DNA of 64,000 nt from Clostridium hydrogenum (GTDB taxonomy: Bacteria > Bacillota > Clostridia > Clostridiales > Clostridiaceae): the NCBI RefSeq assembly GCF_021432385.1, contig NZ_JAEACT010000004.1, positions 1 through 64,000 on the forward strand, read 5' to 3'. Of the stretch, positions 54,668-63,136 are shown piece by piece. The notes beneath the pieces are model-generated. The model searched no databases. It was given only the letters and a program-made list of their open reading frames with translations, and was not told the origin of the DNA. Each line of letters opens with the position of its first letter. Position 1 is the stretch's first letter. A program made the position numbers and the translations under genes.

Positions 54668-54879
54668 CAGAGTACAGATGACGGAGTACAGAGTACAGTG
54701 AAGGATAATTTACCTTTCGCTTCTCTCAGGTAAATCTTAAACTTAATGTTGTCGGCTTCGCCGAACACCATATATTGCGCGATTGCGCAGCAATAAAGAA
54801 AATAATTTTTGAGATTTTTCTACGCTCGCGTAGAAAAATCATCCTTCATTGTGAATCGTGCATCGTGAACTGTGAATTG
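54668..54879. repeat. Family A repeat, copy 8 (hybrid ends)
   Basis: The left end is CAGAGTACAGATGACGGAGT, the GTACTCT heptamer type. The right end is GTGAATCGTGCATCGTGAAC, the TTCACAA type. The centre carries GATTGCGCAGCAAT and GTTGTCGGCTTCGCCGAACA hairpins like copies 1 and 5. The 425-bp space from 54580 to 55004 contains this element and a terminator. Confidence 0.85.
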
Positions 54880-54952
54880 AGAAAATTCATATTTCAGGGT
54901 TTAATTAGTTTTTCATATAATCAATATGCTGTTTTAAGGAAATTGCTCAAAA

Positions 54953-54990
54953 TAAAAGCTCTAGCTGGCATTTTGCCTTCTAGAGCTTCC
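54953..54990 (-). terminator. Intrinsic terminator after the tail operon
   Basis: Minus strand AGCTCTAG-aaggcaaaatgccag-CTAGAGCTTTTATTTT is a strong stem (with an inner GGCA/TGCC) and a T-rich tail. It lies just after the membrane protein gene at 55005 and separates the tail genes from the lysis genes, which therefore need their own promoter or antitermination. Confidence 0.85.
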
Positions 54991-55004
54991 TTTAGTATGT
55001 TTGG

Positions 55005-55454
55005 CTATTTTAGTCTTATCATTTTTTTATATATTTCTAGTAAATTATATGGCTGTCCTTCTCTGTACAAGTAATAGGTGAGTATATCATCAAGCCATAT
55101 TACAAGTGGCGTAATTACTAGGTACCACAAAATACAGTTTTTTAATTCTATCTGTCCTATGAAGTTAAAAGGATCATTACTATAGTCCCAAATATTTAAG
55201 TGAAGCATTAAATTTAATACTATTCCTGAAAATAGTTCAGCTAAGGTTATAAGGGTACCGCCAATTAAAATTTGTTGCCATATTTTCTTATCATAAAAGC
55301 GCGGGTGGTCATTTAAGTGACCTATTAAGACACCACATAAGCCACCGACTAAAAACATCCAAAGACTTGTATAACCCATGAGGGATAGAGGTTTTATACC
55401 TTCATAACCTACAAGTTGGTTGCCTGCTGCTCTTGCAAGTACTTCTATATCCAT
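55005..55454 (-). CDS. Polytopic membrane protein, putative ABC-transporter type IV (CmpB) family
   Basis: 149 residues with four hydrophobic segments. The pattern WMFLVGGLCGVLIGHLND, AELFSGIVLNLMLHLNIWDYS and IWLDDILTYYLY fits the ABC_trans_CmpB family, which is of unknown function despite its name. It lies at the end of a tail operon, where such genes are occasionally seen as cargo. A role in lysis or immunity is possible but speculative. Confidence 0.65.
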   Translation of the reverse strand: MDIEVLARAAGNQLVGYEGIKPLSLMGYTSLWMFLVGGLCGVLIGHLNDHPRFYDKKIWQQILIGGTLITLAELFSGIVLNLMLHLNIWDYSNDPFNFIGQIELKNCILWYLVITPLVIWLDDILTYYLYREGQPYNLLEIYKKMIRLK

Positions 55455-55497
55455 ATAAATAGCACCAAAAACTAAGAAGTGGATTATTTTATTTTTG

Positions 55498-55547
55498 GGC
55501 TATGTTTTAAATAAGTGTTGATTTTCACACTTATTTAAAACATAGCC
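55498..55547. terminator. Perfect 21-bp hairpin
   Basis: GGCTATGTTTTAAATAAGTG and its exact complement enclose an eight-base loop. The T run (TATTTTTTAG) lies on the plus-strand side, so as an intrinsic terminator it would stop rightward rather than leftward transcription. No rightward gene is seen here. Confidence 0.6.
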
Positions 55548-55718
55548 TATTTTTTAGATACTTCATACCTATTATCTCCTACGCTGTGACTGTAGTAGTG
55601 TTTGTAGTTGGGATAGTCATTCCCCAAGTTAACTCAATAAACAGCAGTTATACATTAATTAAAAAAATATCACTGTAAAACTATTTAAATTCAATATCCT
55701 ATTAAAATTTATATAGCT

Positions 55719-57386
55719 TTAAGCTATCCCCCCACATACAAATTTCCATCCACATAATTCTCCTGGGCAATTTGAATTTGCATTATAACCGTAAAGATCT
55801 ATTGTACAACCTGGGGTAAGTTGAACAGTACAATATTCCCACACATATTGAGCTGGAAAAATCCCATAACTTACACAAGCAACTTCTATGCTATTTATAC
55901 GAACACTTATATAAGATATTCCCACTCCTCCATTTGAATAAATATTTAATGCAAGTGTATAACTTCCAGCCGCATTAGAATTACATTTTATAGAGGTTAA
56001 ATATGTCGGTATTGTTACTCCGCTGAAAGAATAAGCACTTTCATTTACCGTAGATATAGCACATGTGTTGCCAGGTGGTATGGATGTTGCTGTACCTGTA
56101 ACCCCACATATAGAAATTCCTGATTTAATATTTCCACTCGCTATATTACTATCAATCTGTGTAGCACTTGAAACTATTTCAGGATATCCTTGACCATTAT
56201 TTTGTAAATATGCTCCATAAGGTATTCTGAAATATTTATTAGTTCCACTAGTTCCCACACTTATGGCATTTGTTGCACTTGAATTATTTGCCATAGTGCC
56301 AGTTAATTTAGATCCATTAACATATGCACTTTGACCATTGAGGATTTGTCCTGCTGTAGCTGTTCCATCAGAAGTATCTACTACACTAGACTTACCTGAT
56401 ACTCCAAATATTGATGAACCAGCTTTTATATTTTCAGTTCTTAAATTATTTTCTACAAGTTGAACTTCTTGATTACCTGCTCCATCATGATTTACTAAGT
56501 ATGCACCATTTGGAATTCTAACTGCCATTTGTTGTGTGCCATTATTATTCCATACTACTGCATTTGATGCCATCTGCCCGTCAGGTCTATTTGCCATTGT
56601 GCCAGTTACTTTTGAACCACCTACATAAGCAGTTTGATTACTTAAAATTTGCCCTGCTGTAGCTGTTGCATCTGCTGTATCTACTACCGAAGATTTTCCT
56701 ACTACTCCAAATATGCTAGCTCCTGATTTTATATTCCCGCTTACTAAATTAGGCTCTTGATAATTAACAACTGAATTTCCTGGAGAAGAACTTAATTCTT
56801 GTAAATACGCACCAAGTGGTATTCTATAAGCCAAAGTTGGTATCCCTGCTGTTAATTCGCCATTTACATTACTTGGAGGTGTCCATACCTGCGTATTTGA
56901 AGCTTTTTTATCCATTGGGTAGTTTGCCATAGTTCCAGTTATCGGTCCACTATTCGTTGTAGCTGTTTCTCCATTTAAAAGGTGAGCTGGTTGTGCATTT
57001 CCACCACCCCCTTTACCCTGTAATATAAAATTTCCAGTACCTGAGTCGTATGATAAATTCGCAATATATCCTCCGTGTACATCTGAAACTTGATTACCAT
57101 AATAATCAAATACTTTACATGCTCCTAGACCATTTATATTTAATGTTATAGGTGCTGTTGCTCCTGCATTAAATTTTAATCTTACTTGTAAACCATCTAC
57201 TAAAGCAGTTATTCCATTTATTGTGGCAGAATAAGCATTTCCACTATTTGTTGTCACTGCATAATTATCAATGGCTCTTTTCTTTAGTTCTGAATCTATA
57301 GTATCCATATTCCCATTCAAAACTGATATATCAACCGTATCAGTTCCATCTGGCTTTTTTAAAGCATAATTTGTTGTTTGCTGCAT
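55719..57386 (-). CDS. Phage tail fiber / receptor-binding protein with internal repeats
   Basis: 555 residues, ATG after GGAGG. The N-terminal baseplate-attachment region resembles phage tail proteins (QQTTNYALKKPDGTDTVDIS). It then has at least three copies of a unit about 85 residues long: SSVVDTxDxTATAGQIL, YVxGSKxTGTMAN, MAVRIPNGAYL, NIKSGxSIFGVxG. A Gly/Cys-containing C-terminal domain (from about 465) probably binds the host surface. It lies after the baseplate gene at 57531. Confidence 0.85.
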   Translation of the reverse strand: MQQTTNYALKKPDGTDTVDISVLNGNMDTIDSELKKRAIDNYAVTTNSGNAYSATINGITALVDGLQVRLKFNAGATAPITLNINGLGACKVFDYYGNQVSDVHGGYIANLSYDSGTGNFILQGKGGGGNAQPAHLLNGETATTNSGPITGTMANYPMDKKASNTQVWTPPSNVNGELTAGIPTLAYRIPLGAYLQELSSSPGNSVVNYQEPNLVSGNIKSGASIFGVVGKSSVVDTADATATAGQILSNQTAYVGGSKVTGTMANRPDGQMASNAVVWNNNGTQQMAVRIPNGAYLVNHDGAGNQEVQLVENNLRTENIKAGSSIFGVSGKSSVVDTSDGTATAGQILNGQSAYVNGSKLTGTMANNSSATNAISVGTSGTNKYFRIPYGAYLQNNGQGYPEIVSSATQIDSNIASGNIKSGISICGVTGTATSIPPGNTCAISTVNESAYSFSGVTIPTYLTSIKCNSNAAGSYTLALNIYSNGGVGISYISVRINSIEVACVSYGIFPAQYVWEYCTVQLTPGCTIDLYGYNANSNCPGELCGWKFVCGGIA

Positions 57387-57429
57387 TTTATTCTCCTCCT
57401 TAATTATTGATAAATTTTTTTAACTAACA

Positions 57430-57532
57430 AAATCTATTTGCACCATAATGCCTATAGATATACCAGTTCAACTATTGAAATTCATGTGAACCATAATGCC
57501 TAGAAGATGGCATTTTGGTACAAATAGATTTT
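57430..57532. repeat. Family D repeat, copy 2
   Basis: Outer arms AAATCTATTTG and CAAATAGATTT pair. Within are AATGCCTAGAAGATGGCATT and TATACCAGTTCAACTATTGA, the inverted equivalent of 18383-18455. An extra ACCATAATGCC is present twice. The right arm reaches the stop of the next phage gene, so the repeat has landed at the gene end. Confidence 0.75.
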
Positions 57533-58172
57533 AAGTTTCAAGTAACTTATTTTTATCACTAAATATTTTTAAGTTATCCCAGGTATTTATTTTTACATTG
57601 TCCCAGATTTCAGGTTTATTTTTTATAAAATCCCAAACCGTATAGGTATATTTAAATTCATAACCTAAATGGGCGGGCTTTATAGTTTCTAACATCTCCT
57701 TGAAAGCCTCCAAGTTTTTTGGAATTCCTAAAACCCCAACAAATTGTACAGTGAAAGAATAACTTTCAGGATGTTCAATTATATTTACGTCACCGCCACT
57801 AAAAGCCTCGGCAGTATTTTTTATCATTTGTGTTGTGGTTGTACCTGAACCTCTAATTTTTGCTTTTATTACTTCTCTTCTATCCTCATAACTTTTATTT
57901 AAATCAGTTGGAATTCCATACTGCTTCTCCCAATAAGCAATTCCCCAAGTTGCTGTAGCTATAAAAAATTGCTCAAGTAGTTCATTGGAATTTAACTTTA
58001 AAAGGCCTATTTCATACCCAGAGGCAGCATCCCAACTTTTAAATACCTGAGACGCTCTAAGCATAGGTGTAATATACGATAGTAGGTCTGGTTTATATGG
58101 CTTAACTTCTCCCGCTGTCATCTCAAGTTCACTTGCATATTCATTTATTCCATAATGTTCCGTACCATACAT
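57531..58172 (-). CDS. Phage baseplate protein, XkdU/YmfQ (DUF2313) family
   Basis: 213 residues. Family hallmarks are LSYITPMLRASQVFKSWD at the N-terminus, ATWGIAYWEKQYGIPTDL, YEDRREVIKAKIRGSGTTT and the end IKPAHLGYEFKY. It closes the baseplate in Mu-like and PBSX tails. In PBSX it follows XkdT directly; here a 729-residue fiber gene lies between. Confidence 0.9.
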   Translation of the reverse strand: MYGTEHYGINEYASELEMTAGEVKPYKPDLLSYITPMLRASQVFKSWDAASGYEIGLLKLNSNELLEQFFIATATWGIAYWEKQYGIPTDLNKSYEDRREVIKAKIRGSGTTTTQMIKNTAEAFSGGDVNIIEHPESYSFTVQFVGVLGIPKNLEAFKEMLETIKPAHLGYEFKYTYTVWDFIKNKPEIWDNVKINTWDNLKIFSDKNKLLET

Positions 58173-58175
58173 AAA

Positions 58176-60365
58176 TCACACCCCCTTGAGGTCATTCCAT
58201 TTGACGCCCTTTGTCAGAACCTGTTTTTGATTTTCATAAATAGTTCCGCCCACCGCCAAATTTCCATTTATTTTCAATGCACAGCTTAACCCTACATATG
58301 GATCTACATATGAGCCATATCCAAAATGCTGTTCCCCTATAATTGCTTGTCCCAACAGCATAAAATCACTAGCAGGATGACCTTGTAAAGCTTCTGAGTT
58401 ATCTACAATCCCATCTCCATCTTTATCATAGGTAGCTTTCTGCATATCACCAGTTCCTAAGTTAGTAATATCAGTTTTAAGTGCATATTTAGCGTCTGCT
58501 CCTAAGGTATCCAATCCTAACAAGTTAACCCAAGCTCCCCAAGTTGAAGACCCAACAGTATAGTTTCGTTTATATACTGTATTCAAATTATCAGGACACC
58601 ACAATTGATACGGAGTGCCAACCTCAAACTCAACTATTAATGTTCCATTATAACTTGGATTTGGTGAATTTGTATTTGCTTTAACACTGTACACTCCACT
58701 CGTTTTGACAGTATTAAAATCAAGAGTAGTTGAAGAAATGGTTCTAGCCATGAAATCTGTAGCATGTTTTCCTCCAACCATATCAGCATTTCCTCCGTTT
58801 GCTGGAAGTGATGTTGGTATATCTCCTGAGGATGCTAATGACTTCCAAGATGTCCATGTTCCATTATTATTAGTTCTTACAAATATCTTTGAATTTGTAT
58901 ATGTGCAATACGTTTGCTTCACCCAATTTGAACTTGAAGCTTCTACTAATAAATACCCAGCAGTTGACTCCCCTGAAACGGTTGGAACATTAGAAATATT
59001 GTTTCCGTAATAAAAACCTGTTGATATGACAGTATTTGCATCAGTGCTATTTATTAAAGGAGTGAATCCGCCTAGACCATATCCGCTTGGTGCAAAATCT
59101 GTAGCAGGATGTCCTCCAACAGCATCGCTATCACTTGCCTTTGCAGTTATTGATGACGTACTCGGATCTATAGTTATAGTAGTTCCAATCTGCACAGGCT
59201 TATTCGAATCATAGTTTAAATATAGACTATCAACTGTAGTCCCATCACTGGAAGAACCTGAAATACCACGAGTTACTATAGGTCTATTTTGGGCATTCCC
59301 CAAAACTGTTAGCTGTCCTGAAATTGTGTCTCCACTTTTATCTACTTTGTTACTTACTGTATTCCAAAGTGACCTTTCTGCCGAAGTAATATGCCTGACT
59401 GCATCTGATATATGTGTATAAGCACTATTCCAGTTGTTTATCAAAACCTGAGTAATTGTTTCAAGTAAACTTAAATTGCTGTGAGTATGCTTTTTAGCAT
59501 TTGCGTCATCAAAGTTAGTTTTATCTTGACTACTCAGTAATCCGCTGACAGATTCTGTTGCCAATGGAATTGAGTTTGCTGAAATAGGTATCCAAGAAGT
59601 TCCGTTGTATTTGTAAGTTATGTTGTCAGCATCTACACTTACTGTCCAACCATCTTGAGGATTCGGATAAGTTGTTGCTAAGTCTGCAAAAGTGGCAACA
59701 TGTTCTTTATAATCCAAATTCGTTATGACAGCACTTATTTTATTATCCACTTCATTTTTTGTATATTTATCATTCCATACAGGAGTATTAGTTGTAATAG
59801 TATTCGAAATATTATTTTCGGAATTAGTGGCTCTCGTAATTTCCGCATTTAAATTAGTTGTTATTGTAGCTTCAGAACTTTCTGCCCTACTCGTTTCAGA
59901 TGTCAAAGCATTTGATATAGTTGTCTCAGAGTTTTTTGCCCTTGTTATTTCTGAGTTCAGATTATTTGTTAATGTTGTCTCTGCATTAATCGCACGGGTT
60001 ATCTCATTATTCAAAGTTTTTTGAGTATTAACAATACTATTTTGAACTTTATTTATATCATCAGCCTCCACAGTATCTCCTTGTGTTTGATAGGTTATAT
60101 ATACTGGCGACACCTCGGAATATATTCTAATTGTATTTTTCCAGGGTGTAAGACTCGGCGTGGATATCACAATATTTTCTACCTTAGTTCCTGTAAGCTT
60201 TGAACCAGTGTACACATTAATAGAAGGTAAGCTAACATTATCATGTTGAAGCTCACCCTCATAAACACCATTTACAAGCGCCACTTCCTCTTCTATAACA
60301 TAAGTGTTATTATCAAGCTTGTTTAATTTATCTGTAAAATTATCTATATTATCTGGATATGCCAT
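58176..60365 (-). CDS. Phage tail fiber with coiled-coil repeats and pyocin-knob domains
   Basis: 729 residues. The N-terminal part (about 1-110) carries IRIYSEVSPVYITYQTQGDT. Heptad-like repeats at about 115-200 (LNNEITRAINAETTLTNN, then four more with EITRAxNSE) suggest a trimeric coiled coil. Two pyocin-knob-type segments follow (STAGYLLVEAS... WTSWKSL; NGTLIVEFEVG... WGAWVNLL). It ends 10 bases before the baseplate gene at 57531. It probably recognises the host surface. Confidence 0.88.
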   Translation of the reverse strand: MAYPDNIDNFTDKLNKLDNNTYVIEEEVALVNGVYEGELQHDNVSLPSINVYTGSKLTGTKVENIVISTPSLTPWKNTIRIYSEVSPVYITYQTQGDTVEADDINKVQNSIVNTQKTLNNEITRAINAETTLTNNLNSEITRAKNSETTISNALTSETSRAESSEATITTNLNAEITRATNSENNISNTITTNTPVWNDKYTKNEVDNKISAVITNLDYKEHVATFADLATTYPNPQDGWTVSVDADNITYKYNGTSWIPISANSIPLATESVSGLLSSQDKTNFDDANAKKHTHSNLSLLETITQVLINNWNSAYTHISDAVRHITSAERSLWNTVSNKVDKSGDTISGQLTVLGNAQNRPIVTRGISGSSSDGTTVDSLYLNYDSNKPVQIGTTITIDPSTSSITAKASDSDAVGGHPATDFAPSGYGLGGFTPLINSTDANTVISTGFYYGNNISNVPTVSGESTAGYLLVEASSSNWVKQTYCTYTNSKIFVRTNNNGTWTSWKSLASSGDIPTSLPANGGNADMVGGKHATDFMARTISSTTLDFNTVKTSGVYSVKANTNSPNPSYNGTLIVEFEVGTPYQLWCPDNLNTVYKRNYTVGSSTWGAWVNLLGLDTLGADAKYALKTDITNLGTGDMQKATYDKDGDGIVDNSEALQGHPASDFMLLGQAIIGEQHFGYGSYVDPYVGLSCALKINGNLAVGGTIYENQKQVLTKGVKWNDLKGV

Positions 60366-60369
60366 TTCA

Positions 60370-61428
60370 TCATACCCCCAAACTTATATTTCCTGCTACT
60401 GGTATCTCCTCAGCTTGAAGAGCCACATTAACAGTATTAGAATTTAAAGTTAAAGTATTGTAATCAACAACACCCTCTGTAGTCAAAAGCATACTTCCCA
60501 GTTTTGCATAGCTTACATAAGTTGCATTAAAAGCTAAGTTACTGAGATACTTATTCACAATGGAACAAAAATCATCTTGAACCTGCTGAAGTGTGAAGCC
60601 ATCTGCAAGAACTACTTTTGCAGAAATATCTATATTTAGCCCCTTAGCAGCTTCATAAGTTATATTTGCACCTATAGGACGCACCGACTCAATGTAGCTT
60701 TGAACTGAATTTAACAAATCATCCGAAGCAGGCTGCTTATTACTATCAACTATACAAACCTTCACCGTTCCATTCCCATTCCAAAGCGGAAATACTTTTG
60801 CACCACCAACGCCATCAACAGCTTCCGCCCATTGAATATAATCTGAAACATTTCCTGAACTGGAGGGCTGCTGAACCTTTGTTAAATATCTTTGTAATAA
60901 ATCATCATCACTTTCTATATCGGTTCCACCTGTAGTTGAATTATAATTTACAATACTTGTAACACCTGTAACCTGTACTGGAAGCTGAACAATGGCACTG
61001 GCTGGCACATTGTATTTAATACCTACATCTACAGCTTCAATATTAACCACTACACTTACAGCTGATATTACTGCTGCCCCTACGGTTTTATATTGAAGTC
61101 CACCTACAGTTTGAACTATAGTCCCATCTGGTATTGATGTATTGGCTGAACCTGTAAAAGTCACCTGACCAGTAGAATTAGTTCCCTGTTTTCTAGTAAC
61201 CCCCTGCTCTAGGCACCTATTTTCAAGCTCCTCGCTGTATCCATTTTGTGCTGCTGTTATAACAAAAGCTCTTTTTAACACATCATCCAAATTTATCTCC
61301 TGCTGTGCAAGCTCCAAAGCTATTGGTGATAAGGCATCGTGTATAAAAGAACCCTCAGCCTTATCAATATCTGAGGGTACATTATTTTTCATTCTATTTA
61401 AAATTACTGCATCATCCTCACTATACAT
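60370..61428 (-). CDS. Phage baseplate assembly protein J (XkdT family)
   Basis: 352 residues with the gpJ/XkdT pattern: EGSFIHDALSPIALELAQ, GVTRKQGTNSTGQVTFTG, GIKYNVPASAIVQLP, TGGTDIESDDDLLQRYL and VDGVGGAKVFPLWNGNGTVKVC, read in pieces. It forms the baseplate wedge of contractile tails. ATG follows GGAGGTG. Confidence 0.94.
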   Translation of the reverse strand: MYSEDDAVILNRMKNNVPSDIDKAEGSFIHDALSPIALELAQQEINLDDVLKRAFVITAAQNGYSEELENRCLEQGVTRKQGTNSTGQVTFTGSANTSIPDGTIVQTVGGLQYKTVGAAVISAVSVVVNIEAVDVGIKYNVPASAIVQLPVQVTGVTSIVNYNSTTGGTDIESDDDLLQRYLTKVQQPSSSGNVSDYIQWAEAVDGVGGAKVFPLWNGNGTVKVCIVDSNKQPASDDLLNSVQSYIESVRPIGANITYEAAKGLNIDISAKVVLADGFTLQQVQDDFCSIVNKYLSNLAFNATYVSYAKLGSMLLTTEGVVDYNTLTLNSNTVNVALQAEEIPVAGNISLGV

Positions 61429-61834
61429 TAACTTTCACCTCCCCATATACAGTATCTACAAGACAAGCTATATTTATTGTGCTTTCATCAATACTTGTAG
61501 AAATATCACTTATATTTTTAATGTAGGGATTTATTAAAAGAGCTTCTTTTAAATATCTTTCTATTTCACTGTTCATAAGTCCACTTGAATAGGTACTTCC
61601 TATTAAAGCTTCAATTTCACTTCCATAGTCAAAGGAATAAGCCATATATCTATATCTTTCTGTGCTTAGTGCCTTCCATATCCATATCTTAAGTGCTTCA
61701 GTTCCAGAAACCACTTGAAATTTTCCATCCTTTAAAATAAAATCCTCCTGCTCAAAATCCCAGGCATACTCCTTTAATGGCTTCAGCTCACTTGTAGTAC
61801 TTAAATTTTCATAATTAATTTCTGGAAATATCAT
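61421..61834 (-). CDS. Phage baseplate wedge protein, XkdS (DUF2634) family
   Basis: 137 residues from the ATG after GGTGGAAG. YAWDFEQEDFILKDGKFQVV, GTEALKIWIWKALSTERYRY and YSFDYGSEIEALIG fit the gp25-like/DUF2634 family. It overlaps the baseplate J gene by eight bases and the XkdR-type gene by four. Confidence 0.88.
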   Translation of the reverse strand: MIFPEINYENLSTTSELKPLKEYAWDFEQEDFILKDGKFQVVSGTEALKIWIWKALSTERYRYMAYSFDYGSEIEALIGSTYSSGLMNSEIERYLKEALLINPYIKNISDISTSIDESTINIACLVDTVYGEVKVNV

Positions 61835-62148
61835 GCTTCCACCACCTTGCAAAGTATGAGAAAGCTTGAATCACTTATCTTAATAAGTGCCACGGTATCG
61901 TTATTGTTTAAATTGCTTTTAGCCGTATAAACATTTTCTGTTCCACTGACCTCAAGTGTTCTTTCATAACCTTCCTTCAGATAATCTGCCAAAAGCAAAT
62001 TACTTGAAGTAAGCTGCAAATCTCCTATGGTAACCGTTAAAGGTGCAGCACTTACAATTTTTCCAAGCTCCACACTCGGGGAATTGTTAACTGCTCCTTG
62101 ATTTCTTATGGTGCTAACTAAAAAACTATACGGATTTCCTATATTCAC
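61831..62148 (-). CDS. Phage protein, XkdR (DUF2577) family
   Basis: 105 residues: NPYSFLVSTIRNQGAVN at the N-terminus, VELGKIVSAAPLTVTIGDLQ, and a short beta-rich remainder. The size and its place between XkdQ and XkdS match DUF2577 baseplate hub proteins. Confidence 0.85.
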   Translation of the reverse strand: MNIGNPYSFLVSTIRNQGAVNNSPSVELGKIVSAAPLTVTIGDLQLTSSNLLLADYLKEGYERTLEVSGTENVYTAKSNLNNNDTVALIKISDSSFLILCKVVEA

Positions 62149-62152
62149 TTTA

Positions 62153-63136
62153 TCACTCCCCTTCAGAATCCATTATATTTGTACTGTGAAGCGTTAACTG
62201 CATGGTGTGCTTGCCACTTGCAACATAAAAGGTATGTGTATCTGCATCTATATACCATACTGAATCCTTCAAGACATCAACATAAGAAATTTTTGTTTTT
62301 ACTCCAAAACCTGTTATGCACTTCATATTTCCAAGTGCCTCTACAACAGTTTCAGAATCACCACCGTGAAGCATTAAATTTGCTTCCGCATTTGGATCTT
62401 TGCCCTCTTCAACTGTATAGGTATCTTGAAATACTCCAAAGGTCGTTATCCAACTAGAATTTTCCTTAGTGCCTACATAATTGTTCTTATCATCGTATAT
62501 TTTCACTCTATTAACCATAGCTTCTATGTTGTCACTATAAGCTGCATTTCTCATATCTGTCTCGGGGCTTAATTCAAATTCATCAATGACTTGCCCTTTT
62601 TCTATTACTTCAAATTTAGTTCCATTTATTCTAGGAAAATATTGTTTTTGACCTCCTGAGTTATCACTTGCTTTTTTATATGCCTTCATTATTGTGTTAT
62701 AAAAACTTTCCTCTTGAACTAATAAATTAACTTGGACTCCTGTTTTTTCAAGATTTCCTGCTGCTACTCCAGCATCCGTGCATATTTTTCTTGCTACATC
62801 CTCTGGGCACATATTTTGAAAATTATAGGTTCCCTTCGATTGTAAAAAATATATTAAATAATCATATGCTGTAAAACTAAGTTCCTCTGAAGAATTTAAT
62901 TCTCTATCAAAAACTATACCTCTAAAAAATTCCCCAATCTCATCATCTACAAGCCATATTAAAGTCCCTGGACCTATTTGAACATGAGGTTGATTTTTAT
63001 CAAATATAGAATAAGCCAGAGTACATTCTATTTTCCTTGCACACTGGCTCAAATCACCGCTCCATTCAATTGTTTTTAAATATCCTGTAATGTCTGTAAC
63101 AAGCCACCTATCGTACAAGCTGTATGCATGTATCAT
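62153..63136 (-). CDS. Phage baseplate hub protein, XkdQ family
   Basis: 327 residues. It carries the gpD/gp27-like pattern: LSQCARKIECTLAY, GTLIWLVDDEIGEFFRGIVF, TAYDYLIYFLQSKGTYNF and MHGGDSETVVEALGNMKC. It forms the hub through which the tail tube passes. Its start overlaps the LysM protein stop by four bases. Confidence 0.92.
   Translation of the reverse strand: MIHAYSLYDRWLVTDITGYLKTIEWSGDLSQCARKIECTLAYSIFDKNQPHVQIGPGTLIWLVDDEIGEFFRGIVFDRELNSSEELSFTAYDYLIYFLQSKGTYNFQNMCPEDVARKICTDAGVAAGNLEKTGVQVNLLVQEESFYNTIMKAYKKASDNSGGQKQYFPRINGTKFEVIEKGQVIDEFELSPETDMRNAAYSDNIEAMVNRVKIYDDKNNYVGTKENSSWITTFGVFQDTYTVEEGKDPNAEANLMLHGGDSETVVEALGNMKCITGFGVKTKISYVDVLKDSVWYIDADTHTFYVASGKHTMQLTLHSTNIMDSEGE

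Noticed and set aside
9443-54879. CRISPR arrays as an explanation for the short tandem repeats
   Set aside because: The repeats are 7 bp long, contiguous, inverted at both ends of an element and without spacers. No cas genes are present.
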